Shown here: in pieces, positions 1 to 12,500 of the stretch
Layout: each line of letters begins with the position of its first letter
Position numbering within the stretch: position 1 is the stretch's first letter
Source: Plutella xylostella
Taxonomy: Eukaryota; Arthropoda; Insecta; Lepidoptera; Plutellidae
Direction: 5' to 3'
Length of the DNA: 64,000 bases
NCBI RefSeq assembly: GCF_932276165.1
Contig: NC_064005.1
Coordinates: forward strand, 930,001-994,000
The notes under the pieces: generated by a model
The model's database searches: none
What the model saw: the letters and a program-made list of their open reading frames with translations, nothing else
Told to the model about the DNA's origin: nothing
Program-made: the position numbers and the translations under genes

Positions 1-51
1 GTTACAAAGCTCTCATCTCACAAATTAACTAAACAATAACAATAAACGTAC

Positions 52-139
52 CTTGATATTGTTGTTCATAATTATCCAGTTTCAGCACATTTTTTTCTTT
101 GAAACTATCCGCCGGCGTTGAAATAATAGGTAAATCCAT
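52..139 (-). CDS. Possible first coding exon of an unrecognised gene
   Basis: On the minus strand an ATG at 139-137 opens a frame of 29 codons (starting MDLPIIST) that runs to a good splice donor, G|GTACGT, at 52/51. The remainder would lie left of the window. About 100 bases upstream is a plausible start region. I do not recognise the protein; it is hydrophilic and has no signal peptide or membrane segment. It would lie inside, or head to head with, the kinesin gene on the other strand, which is odd because that gene's upstream exons must also lie to the left. It may be nested, or spurious. Confidence 0.4.
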
Positions 140-574
140 GTTGTCACACTATTTTAACATAAATAACGCACTTTAAAGCTAATTTATTTGCAAAAAATAA
201 CAATACAAGTGCTTTTTGTGTCAGCTGTTCGCTGTTAGACGCCATATTTGTTTTATTCACCACCTGACTGATTTTAAGTCCGCTAACTAGTTGCACGTTT
301 TGTGACGCTTGTACAATCAACGTTCGGCCTAGTCATACAACTGAATAGCGTCATCCAATGAACGGGCTAGCGGTTCAATCAAACAGGAGATTAAACCAGT
401 TGCCTGCGACACATACATTATATATCAAAAGTTCCCATGAGAGGCACCACTTTGTCAGTAAAATTATAGTTTTCGGCAAAATATCAGAACTGTACTAGAC
501 GTACAGAAATAAAAAAGGGTAAAACTCTGTCTTTAAGAGATTGTCTCATTCTATAACCCCCATTCTCCCCCCAG
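140..574. other. Non-coding stretch before the first kinesin exon
   Basis: There is no convincing exon on either strand. It is intronic for the plus-strand kinesin and would be the 5' flank of the possible minus-strand gene starting at 139. No repeat family was recognised here. Confidence 0.4.
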
Positions 575-3500
575 ACCAAGTGATAGTGATCCCCGGCTGG
601 GTGACGCGCGGCGCGGGCGCGTCCACGCACCACGAGTACGAGGTGCGGGTGACACTCGGCCGCGAGCGCTACACGCTGCTGCGGCGCTACCGGCGCTTCC
701 GGCAGCTGCAGCTACACGCCAACAAGATCTATGGACAGAAGGTGACTCCTTGACCCTATTTTATATGGGTGGTTCAATGTTGCCATTCACAAAGTAACTA
801 GCTGTTACCAGCCAGCTTCGCTTTGCCTCAAAGGTTTTCCCGTGCGGATTCCGGGATAAAAATTTGCCAAGTTAATCCTATAGTCTTGATATTACGTGCA
901 AAATTTCATAAAGTTGGCCACCCCATAATCCCGTGAATGAGTAACAAACATGGTCACAAACTTTCACAATTATTAGAAAGATTATAGTAATTGTCGACGA
1001 GTGTGAGATTTATAGTATTAAAACAGCACCAATAAACACTTCACACATCAAGCTCACCTAACCCCCTTCCCCGCAGGTGGCGTCCATCCCCTTCCCCCCG
1101 CGCACGCTCTGGCCGGGCGCGGGCGTGGCGCGGGCCCGCCGCCCCGCTTTAGAGGCCTTCGTGAGGCGCCTCCTAGCGGTCTGCGCCACCGACCCACAGT
1201 GCCCCTTCCACCGAGCGCCGCTTAATGGAGACACTTTGAGGGCATTCTCGCCGTTTTTTAGAAAGGTAAGTCATTGATACAAGTGTTTTGGAGGTTGTGT
1301 GTAATATGCGATGAGATAGATTATCGTTACCTCAGCCTCTGTCAAAAGCAGACAAATTATGTCATTTTTGACAGATACTCAAAGCTCATTCAGGATTGTT
1401 CATTGCGAAAGTGTCAGTGGTGGTAAGGCAGCTGGTTGCATTAAGGGGTTAATCGACCCATGGCTATGAAAGTTCACTATATTGGACGGCACACGTCCCG
1501 CGCTAAGTCTTCGTGCAGCGCCCTCTAGCGGTGTGTGCTACTGATTCAGTGCCCCTTCCACCGCGCGCCGCTTAATGGAGATAAAGAAAGAAAGAAAGAA
1601 AGAAAATACATTTATTTAGTGCTACAAAAGTGCTCCACACACACAAAAATTCAATTAAACTAACAAACAAAGGAAAAAACCGCTGTGATAACGCTGAGGC
1701 TGACGCTGAGGAACTGGACAGGGTTTGTGTGTAAAATGTGATGAGATAGATTATTAATAACTGGTCAACGGGTATGAAATTTAATCCATTGGGTGAAAGG
1801 TAAGAAAATGTTGCATGTAAAATGTGATGATATAGATTACCCTTTGACATTAATACACCTATTTTACCAACTTTTTGGGGGTTAAGGTGAAGTGGTGTTG
1901 TACTGTGTGAAATGTGATGGCATAGATTTTAATTTTTAGGGACAATTGACACTAACTGAAGAACCGATTCAGAGAAAAACATTTATTTATCTGCAGAGCC
2001 CTAATCTGGCGTTTTCTAATTACGTACCATAAATTGAATTATGTTACAGCCATAATCACCTCACTTCCCAACCTGCGTAAAAATTGATTTAAAACCTAAT
2101 AAATATATTTTAAGCCGGAAACATTACCAATTACCACAATCGGATACGCATCGGAAAATCGTTTATAAACTCGGAAAACCGATCAAGTTGCAAGACACTA
2201 GACAGTTTACCAAGATGGTGTCTTCTCCAATTTTCTCCATCGTTATTTGCCTGCTGCTGGCTTTTACATCAGCAGCCGAGTTTCTACCCTCGCCCCGTCC
2301 TCTCCGTAATGGGCTAGGGAGTCAAAAGTTGCCTCAAGAAATAAGTCCGGCTGGAGGCGTTGAAGACCGTTGTTGGCCTGTTGAAAACTGTCCGTAGCCG
2401 TACTAAGAGAAATAACTTAAAGAAAAACCCTCGAATTCATTAAAATTTTATTAAAAGAAAACATATCTTTATTTTTCTCTTCGCTTTACCCTAAAAGGTT
2501 TTTGCGTGCCAACTCTGGGATAAAAAGTAGGTACACATAAACCTGCCTCTTAACTCACTCTATCCATTAAAAACAACCGCATAAAAATCTGTTGTGTCTG
2601 TAGCTTTTGAAGATCTAAAAGCATACATACGTGATACTAGATTCCAAAGCGACTTTTCTTTATACTATGTAGTGCCGTAACCTATAGCGGGCGAGCGTGA
2701 TCCAGCGGCACATGCCACTCTGGTAGCAGGTTTTCTTTGTTTTCTGTAACATCTTTGTGTACCTACGTTCATGCAAATAAATGATTTTGAATTTTGAACT
2801 ATTAGCTGTTCAACCAGCGGCAGCGGGCGAAGCATTTCTGTGAGTTATCGAGTGGTCAATACCGGGACACAAAGCGGTACGGGTCTCCTTCCAATGAGTT
2901 ATGAGTTTTAGGCCTAGTCCACCACGCGGGTCCATTGTGTTTTGGTGGACCCCAACACAAGCAAGCTTGTTCTGAGAGAGTTAGCGGGTATGTAAGTGGT
3001 CAACCCGACTTTTTCAAGCTGTTCTAAGTCCTTTGACTAGGCTTAACGACTGCTGCTAAAAATCGGGATCCACGGTTTTACGTGCCGTCCGAAGCACGGA
3101 AGCGCCCAGAAAACAACCACTTGAAATAAAAAAAATATTTCATCTACCTATCTCTTTTTTGTGCATATGTAACCACTTAAAAACATAGTCAACTTCATCA
3201 CGACCCCATCACGTCCCCACAGCTGGGGCACAGTGTCCTTCCAATGAAGAAAGGGTTGTAGGCCTAGTCTACCACACTGGCCTAGTGCGGGTTGGTGGAC
3301 CCCAACACAAGCAAGCTTGATTTGAGATAGTTAAGTGGATCAGATGTTTTTAAGCTGCCCAAAGGCCTCTGACTAGGCTTAACGACTGCTTCCGAAGCAG
3401 CAATCGGGCCCCACAGCTTAACGTGCCGTCCGAAGCACGGAAGCGTCCAGAAAAGCACCACTTGAAATCGTGCCATGTGTTGCTTAACCTTAGTGATCAG

Positions 3501-6500
3501 TAACGATCACTGAAGCTAACTCGACTACGGATGCTTCCAACTTACCTATAAGCTTTAAAATAAGATATAGTGTTGCCCAAATTCAGTCTTGGTCTTGCAG
3601 TCTTGGTCTTGTTCTTGCGTTTTTGCAAGACCAAGACCAAGAACAAGACCGCGTATTTTTAGCAAGACCAAGACCAAGACTGACCGTGCAAGACTTGAGC
3701 AAGAACAAGACATAGCCTGCAAGACTCTTGCGTCTTGCAGAGCGCTATTTCACTGAGTAGTTAGGTGTAACAGTTCGGTGTATAGGTAAGTACGCTTAGG
3801 AATTCTATGAGATGCAAAAAACTGTATCAAAGAAAATGAAAAACTGGACCTATTATTATATTATATTACGACTAATACCATAAACATAGCGAATAAAAAA
3901 ATATCTATTAAAATCAAAAAGTAAACTTTAATAAATAGTAATAGACTAATAGGTAATTGCAAGACTTGCAAGACTCTTGCTGCAAGACCAAGACCAAGAC
4001 CAAGACTGGGAGCGCAAGACCAAGACCAAGACCAAGACCAGGTGTATTGGCGCAAGACCAAGACCAAGACCAAGACCAGGTGTATTGGCGCAAGACCAAG
4101 ACCAAGACTGGCTAAGTCTCGTCTTGTTCTTGCATTTGGGCAACACTAATAAGATATAAATATATGAAATGACAAAGATATCGCCAAACAACCAGAATAA
4201 GCAGACATAACTCACGGTTAGCCGAAATCACTTTTTGGTGATGATTGGTTCTACAAAATCCTTCGGGAGGATCTTTTTCCTACTTCGTCTGTTTTCCCAC
4301 TTTGTCTACGCTTCCACAATTACACGGTTCTCCCAATCGCTAATTGCCATTTATCGAATAACATGTCCAACCATAATCACTTCATAACCCAACAACCCAA
4401 CTAATATTCTATTTGAAATTTGATTTGAAACATTATCACAAAAAATTATAAATAAATTATTTTTAAATTACATAAATTTACCACGCCTACCGACGACCAT
4501 TTATAAACTCCGTCCACCGACCGAAGGAGCTACATTCACCTGACAGTCCCCTCAAGATGGCGTCCTGTCGAGTTATCACCATTGCCGCGTGTCTGCTGGC
4601 GGCGCTCGCGTCAGTGGAGTGCGTGGACCATGTCATGTATCACGATCCGCTTCATCACCAGCTAATGGGATACCCGATTCCGGCTGGCGCTCCGGTGTTG
4701 GTCGAATACCGAGGAGGGTATGAAGTTCCCCGTGGTTGGGTTGCCCTTGGCCGCCACTGGGAGCCGAGGGTGGTCCGGAAATATCTGGACCCCGACCCCG
4801 ACGTCGTAATCAACAACAACATCGGGTGAAGACATCGAGCGTGAAGCCTTATATCTGTAACCGTCCCAAAATTTTCTAATAAAGTGCTTTAGATAAAATT
4901 ATTGATCCTATTTGATCCGTCTGTACAATTCCGCACCTTGTTTAATACATTTTTTGACGAATACGAAGTTGTTTGTATGTAACATGTAGCTTTCTATTCC
5001 CGACCATGGTGTCCTAGTGTGGACTACTACACGTTGTACAATTTGCTACGATCCCGCTGACTGAACTAGTTCCCGCGCAACATTTCACGTATGACCCACC
5101 TTAGGTATCTATTATATACAGAACCAGCTAAAGCGGTATCAGTCAGGAGCGTCATACTTCATTACGGTTCCTACCTGCCTACCCTTCCCTTAGGCCCCTA
5201 TCTAGGTATCCTTTCACTACCTACCCTAACATTGTTGTTGTTTAAACTTAATCGTAAGTAACTCACTATACCGACGACCACGACGACCGAATGGCGTAGT
5301 GGTTAGTGACCCTGACTACTGAGTCGATGGTCCCGGGTTCGATTCCCGGCTGGGGCAGATATTTGTTTAAACACAGATATTTGTTCTCGGGTCTTGGATG
5401 TGCCCGTAAAATGGCAATAGGCCCGCCCCCTATTACATTGGGACTAACATAACACTCTGGCGAAAAGTGGGTGCAGCAATGCACCTCTGCCTACCCCGCA
5501 AGGGAGTACATTAGTACAAGGCGTGAGTGCGTGTTTTTTTTTTAACTCACTATAAACAATTTGTAAAACCTACCTACTTAACTGATTGCTATAAACAAGT
5601 TATACTTACTTGTGTAATGTAGGTACCTAGTTGCTAACTTAAGAATATATATTTTTCTAAAATATTAACTTATTATGTAATTTATGAATTTTAAATAGTT
5701 CCTAACTACGTAATAATACATTTTACTTTGTTGTCACCTAAGTATACGAAGGATGCCTGGCTACCCATAGCACAGGGTATCTTAGTTTGGGAGCCAGGAA
5801 CCCATTTCTAAACCAAATAGGCAAATAAATGTTTTCATTTAATTTTCCATCTATCTAAAAAAAATACCCGAAGACCATTCACCTATAAACGCTATAACAA
5901 AGTGGGTTCCATCTGGCGAGCGAAACAGGGGACGGCCAGGAACCCCATGGCGTCGCACTGTCGTGCTGGGGGCAGCCGCCACCGGCGTGAGCTGGCACGA
6001 AGTCGAAGGCGTGGCACAGGACCGGATCCCTGATACCAGATCCTGACTATAATAATAAAAATGCAAAATGTATTATACCTATCCTCCTAACTGAAATGTG
6101 ACCACAGCGGCACTCATTCAGCCAGCCGTTTGCTCGGGAGTACATTATACTTCTCAAGTGTACAGTACAGAAAATCACTCTCTGCTCAACCACTCTCATA
6201 TCATAACCCATTGGGACCTACTACTTTTCATGCCCATCGGACAGCACAGCATGGATCATTCTCTTTTTTGAGACATTATCAGCTGTCTATGTGCTTTTTA
6301 TTTAATCCTATGGCGATTATATCACCAGCTGCCAACTTCACCTGTCTATGTCCTATCTGAACTACAATTTAGAAAAAAACAATTGATTGTCCCATCCAGG
6401 TAGACCTCTTTTTGTAAGCAGAGCTTTTACCACTAGACCACAGAATCTAGGCAAGGATATGTATATTCGTAATACAGGATGTACACGCTTGCCGCCGCCG

Positions 6501-9500
6501 CCGGATCGCCAACCAGGTGTAAACGGGGGGATTGCGGTGGGTCGCGTAGGTGGGATGGGCTTTGAATACAGAAGAAACTACGGGTATTTTTGAGAGTGTG
6601 GAAGGTGCTGGCTGGTTCATGTCGTGCAGGATCGCCTTGGTTCGGCCAGCATATAATCTGCACACAAGCCATTACGAGCCACATCAAAATTTTACCGAGG
6701 TAAAATTGGCACCCGGCACTATAATTTTATTTAGAAAAATAAGTACTTTCCTTTAATGATTACCATTTATCGAAACAGTCATGTCAGCCCATAATCACTT
6801 CGCAACCCATCTAATACCTGCATGAAATTAAATTTCATAATATAATTAATCAATTCATCACGAATAATGTTTTCAAATTACCACAAATGGATTCGCACCG
6901 CACAGCCATTTATAAACTCCGCCAGCGGTCTACTAACTCTACAATACATCCGACAGTCCCCTCAAGATGGCGTCTTGTCAAGTTATCACCATTGCCGCGT
7001 GTCTGCTGGCGGCGCTCGCATCAGTGGAGTGCGTGGACCATGTCACCTATCACGATCCGCTTTACCATCAGCAAATGGGATACCCGATTCCGACTGAGGA
7101 ACCGGTGTGGGAGCCTCGCTTTGGCAGATACAACTTGAAAACTTGGCATGGAGTTGCCCCTGGTGGGGATGAACGTGCCCGCCACTGGACAGAGACGGCA
7201 GTTTTTTCAGTGGAGAGGGATAGCCAGGGCCACGTGGTCAGCTTGCAACAGAAGAAGCTAATCCGCCAACCGCGACAGAACCCCATCAAAGGCTAGAAAG
7301 CTGTGCCGTATCTGTACTATCTGTAGTCAGTGATATTTCCCGGAATTTATTGTTGAACGTATTCGAAATTCGAAAATGTGGTGATTCCTGTCCCTGGTTT
7401 AATAAATTTCCTGATGAATATGAAGTTGATTGTTTTTGTTTAAGTAGCTTTATATTCCCGATGTCCAGTGTGGACCACCCGGCGTCTCATACTAATGATT
7501 CACCCCCTTATAAGTTACTGGACACTTTAGCTATTGAACTGTTTTGTCACTCTCTGACAGAGAACAATTTGTTCTTTGACAGAGAGTGACAAAACAGTTC
7601 AATAGCTAAAGCGTCCATTAAGTTTTTTTATGAATATGGGGGTCAGACTCAAATAGCTAATTCAAAACATCTCACGTAGGTACTCGTATAATACTCACCT
7701 CAGATTCTAAATAAGGAACCAGCCTAGGCGTACAAGTTGAAGGCGTGGCACAGGACCGGACTCACGCCGGTGGCGGCTGCCTCCAGGACAACAGTGCGAC
7801 GCCATGTGCTTCCTGGCCGTCCCCTGTTTCGCTTGCCAGATGGAACCCACTTTGTTATAGCGTTTTTAGGTGAATGGTCTTCGGGTAATTTTTTTTAGGT
7901 TGATGGAAAATGAAATGAAAACATTTATTTGCCTATTTGGTTTAGAAATGGGTTCCTGGCCCCCAAACAAGGATACCCTGTGTGGGTAGCCAGGTATCCT
8001 TCGTATACTTAGGTGACAACAAAGTAAAATGTAATATTACGTAGTTAGGAACTATTTAAAATTTTAAAATTTATAAGTTACATAATAAGTTAATATTTTA
8101 GAAAAAAAAAATTCTTAAGGTAGCAAGTAGGTACCTACATTACACAAGTATGTAAGTATAACTTGTTTATAGCAATCAGTTAACTAGATAGGTTTTACAA
8201 ATTGTTTATAGTGACATAGTGAGTTACTTACGATTAAGTTTAAACAACAACAACAATGTTAGGGTAGGTAGAGAAAATATACCTAGATAGGGGCCCAAGG
8301 GAAGGGTAGGCAGGTAGGAACCGTAATGAAGTATGACGCTCCTGACTGATACCGCTTTAGCTGGTTCCGTATATAATAGATCCCTAAGGTTGGTCATACG
8401 TGAAATGTTGCGCGGGAACTAGTTCAGTCAGCGGGATCGTAGCAAATTGTACAACGTGTAGTAGTCCACACTAGGACACCATGGTCGGGGATAGAAAGCT
8501 ATTTACATGTTACATACAAACAACTTCGTATTCGTCAAAAACTTTATTAAACATGGTGCAGGAATTGCACAGACGGATCAAAAAGGATCAATAATTTTAT
8601 CTAAAGCACTTTATCAGAAAATTTTGGGACGGTTACAGATATTAGGCTTCACGCTCGATGTCTTCACCCGATGTTGGTGGTGGTGACTACGACGTCGCCG
8701 GGTCTCAGATATTTCCAGACCACCCTCGGCTCCCATTGGTTGCCAACGGCACCCCAACCACGGGGAACTTCATACCCTCCTCGGTATTTTGTATTCAAGT
8801 TGTATCTGCTAAAGCGGGGGACCAACACCGGAGCGCCAGCCGGAATCGGGTATCCCGTTAGCTGGTGATGAAGCGGATCGTGATAGATGACATGGTCCAC
8901 GCACTCCACTGATGCGAGCGCCGCCAGCAGACACGCGGCAATGGTGATAACTCGACAGGACGCCATCTTGAGGGGACTGTCGGATGTATTGTAGAGTTAG
9001 TAGTCCGCTGGCGGAGTTTATAAATGGCGGTGCAGTGCGAATCCAATTGTGGTGATTTGAAAGCATTATTCGTGATTAATATAACTAGTAATATACTACG
9101 GGTATTTTTGAGAGTGTGGAAGGTGCTGGCTGGGTCATGTCGTGCTGGATCGCCTTGGTTCGGCCAGCATATAATCTGCACACAAGCCATTGCAAGCCAC
9201 ATCAAAATTTGTATAGGTAATAGGTAAAATTGGCCGTGGAAGCGAAGATCGGCCTGCATGTAACGGGTTTACACTATAATTGTATATAGAAAAATAGGTA
9301 CTTTCCTTTAATGATTACCATTTATCGATACATGTCAGGCCATAATCACTTCGCAACCCATCTAATACCTGCGTGAAATTCAATTTCATAATATAATAAT
9401 CAATTCATCACGAATATGTTTCAAATTACCACAATCAGATTCGCACCGCGAAGCCATTTATAAACTCTGCCAGCGGACTACAACTCCACAATACACCTGA

Positions 9501-12500
9501 CAGTCCCCTCAAGATGGCGTCCTGTCGAGTTATCACCATTGCCGCGTGTCTGCTGGCGGCGCTCGCATCAGTGGAGTGCGTGGACCATGTCATGTATCAC
9601 GATCCGCTTCATCACCAGCTAATGGGATACCCGATTCCGGCTGGCGCTCCGGTGTTGAACCCTCGCTTTAGCAGATTGAATAGAGAATACCGAGGAGGGG
9701 ATGGAGTTCCCCGTGGTGGGGATGGACGTGCTCGAGAGACGGCGATTTTTTCAGTGGAGAGGGATAGCCGGGGCCGCGTGGTCAGCATGCGACAGGAGAA
9801 GCCAATTCCACGCCCGCTAGTGGAGAGGCCAATTCTTCGCCCGCTAGTGGAGAGGCCAATTCGTCGCCCGCTACTGCAGAGGCCAATTCATCGCCAGCTA
9901 CTGGAGAAGCCAATTTATAGCCCGCTTATCTGTGGTCAGTGATATTTTCCGGAAATCCCGGAATTCATTGTTTAATAAATTTCCTGAATATGAAGTTGTT
10001 TTTAATGTAGCTTTCTATTCCCGACTTTTCATACTAATGATACAGACTCAACTAGCTAAAGCGAAACATCGCGTAGCACAGGACCGGTCACAGTGGTAAC
10101 CTACACTCCGAGCCCTATGTCCCTGATTCGAGGACCTGACTATGATAATAAAAATGCAAAATGTATTATAACCTCTTAGCTGAAATATGATCACGGCGGC
10201 TCTCATCCCAGCCTACACCAGTGTAAACGGGGAGTTTGCGGTGGGTCGTGTTGGTCGGCCGGGCTTTGAACACAGATAATAGGCTGGTATTTGCGCGGCG
10301 TTTAAGGTGTCACAAATTAGCAGATACGACAAGATGACTATGATCTTAGAATCTACCATTGACGAAAGAAAAAGAGAGGACCCGGCATTAACATCCTTAC
10401 TTAAAAATATACCGTCGTCCCTTTTTAACTTATTAGTGTTATCGTACGTAAAAAAGGACAAAAACGATTCTTAAAAAAGATTCTGCCTAAAATGACACCA
10501 TTGCGGCCGGTCGCCATGTTTAGTGGCAGCAAACCAACCAATGACGAAAGAAACGTCATTGCAACCAACCAACCAACAAGCATTTCAGTTATCAAAGCGA
10601 CATGCTTGTTCCAATTTTTCTAGAAAACGCCACGCCAGAACCTAGGTGATTGGCAGCCATTTCTGTTGGCAGCTGAGTTTAGGTATGCACGTTTTTTCGT
10701 GGGTATGTCAAGTCCTCTTTTCTTTCGCCATTGGAATCTACAGTGCGACAAACTTATCTGTTGCGGTGAGGTGGTTCCGAACTAAATTGATACATATCTC
10801 ATTATTTACTAATGAATTATATGTATATTGATATAGATTAGAGGACGAGAGGACGACCGAATGGCGTAGTGGTTAGTGACCTGACTACTGAGCCGATGGC
10901 CCCGGGTTCGATTCCCGGCTGGGGCAGATATTTGTTTAAACACAGATATTTGTTCTCGGGTCTTGGATGTGCCCGTAAAATGGCAATAGGCTCGCCCCCT
11001 ATTACATTGGGACTAACATAACACTCTGGCGAAAAGTGGGTGCAGCAATGCACCTCTGCCTACCCCGCAAGGGAGTACATTAGTACAAGGCGTGAGTGCG
11101 TGTGTTGTGATATAGATTAGATGGGTTTATTGAAACCACAAGAGCGAATTACCACTACTGGCAAACTTAAAATCTTATAGAATGAAGAAATATTAGACAT
11201 TTACGTGAGCTGTCACCGGAACAGATAAGTTTGTGGCACTGTACTGCAGGGCGATCACGAAAAATATAGAATCGAATGCGAGTGCGACTAGTGTCAACTT
11301 GACAGCACTTTCGAACACTTTTTACCTACAGTACCCGTATCATGAAAATTCGAGCTAACGAATAGAATCGAATGCGAGTGCGACTATTGTCAACTTGACA
11401 GCACTTTCGAACACTTTTTACCTTTCGAATGAGTTTCGAAAAGAATGACCACAGAGTACATGATATTATTCTGACAATGACCTATGGAATGATAGCTGTC
11501 AAACTTTCGCAAATCTGTACACCGCAATACACCGCCATTTTGTTGTTGACAGGTTGACAGCACTTTCGAATAGACTATCGAATAGAATATGCTGCGGTTT
11601 TTCATGATACGGGTACTGAATTGACAGTTGTCGCACTCGCATTCTATTATATACGTTAGCTCTGTTTTTCGTGATCGCCCTGCAGATGTTTCTTTTTTTC
11701 TAAATGTCAGTGCCAACAGATTCTGTAAAGCTGCGTACAGACCGGCCCAATGAACGCCCAACTATATCCATCGATATTTATCATACATAACACAGGGCAG
11801 ATTGCAGCATCGAAGGTCAACGAAATCCGATCGTTGGCGTTCGTTTGGCCGGTCTGTACGCAGCTTGTGGTAAAACATATATTATCTGCGTCTGTGTGTT
11901 ACTTCATAGTAATTGTAAAAGAAAAGAAGTGAAGCGTCCGTAGTCGAGCTCGCTTCAGTGATCTTAACTGATCATTGAGGTTAAGCAACACCTCGCACGG
12001 TCAGCCATGGGATGGATGACCGATTTCAAGTGGTTCTTTTCTGGACGCTTCCGTGCTTCGGACGGCACGTTAAGCCGTGGGTCCCGGTTGGTGCTTCGGC
12101 AGCAGTCGTTAAACCTAGTCAGAGGCCTTCGGGCAGCTTGAAAAGAAAATAAGAAGAAAGAAAGAAAAATTATTTATTTCTAACACACACAGAAACAACA
12201 CATACATTTACAAGAAAAGGTTATAAAGTAAATAAAAAAATAAGTAGGTAATTAAAAGCATGAATGTTGCTTCTCGGTGCTGAAATGGGTTTTAGTTCAG
12301 CTTGATGCTATGGCAGGTATATTAAACCACACCATAGCGCTGGTTTTCAACTAGAACCCTTGGGTGAAGTCACGGACTGACATGACACAAAAAAAAACAT
12401 AAAAATAACAAACAGAATAAAAAACAGTAACATATACTTATATGCTTAAACAAAGCGTCTCGGTCGTGGCGTCGAGACCATAAAACTTAAAATTAGGTCA

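Larger units (their letters stand above)
4551..5994. repeat. Left arm of a large inverted duplication
   Basis: Gene B and its downstream flank reappear in reverse complement as gene D and its flank at 7764-8972. Matching blocks include GACCATGGTGTCCTAGTGTGG, read in parts, and GAACCAGCTAAAGCGG. The arms are about 1.2 kb once the SINE in this arm is removed. The 1.8 kb spacer holds gene C. A short direct repeat, GGCGTGGCACAGGACCGGA, marks both inner edges (about 6009 and 7745). Confidence 0.8.

Noticed and set aside
3861..4215. Overlapping long frames with WSWSWS, LGLGLG, DQDQDQ repeats
   Set aside because: Products of the CAAGAC hexamer array inside a MITE; open in several frames on both strands, with no start context or homology.
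5266..11053. Two near-identical minus frames starting MHCCTHFSPECYV
   Set aside because: Both are the reverse strand of the tRNA-derived SINE.
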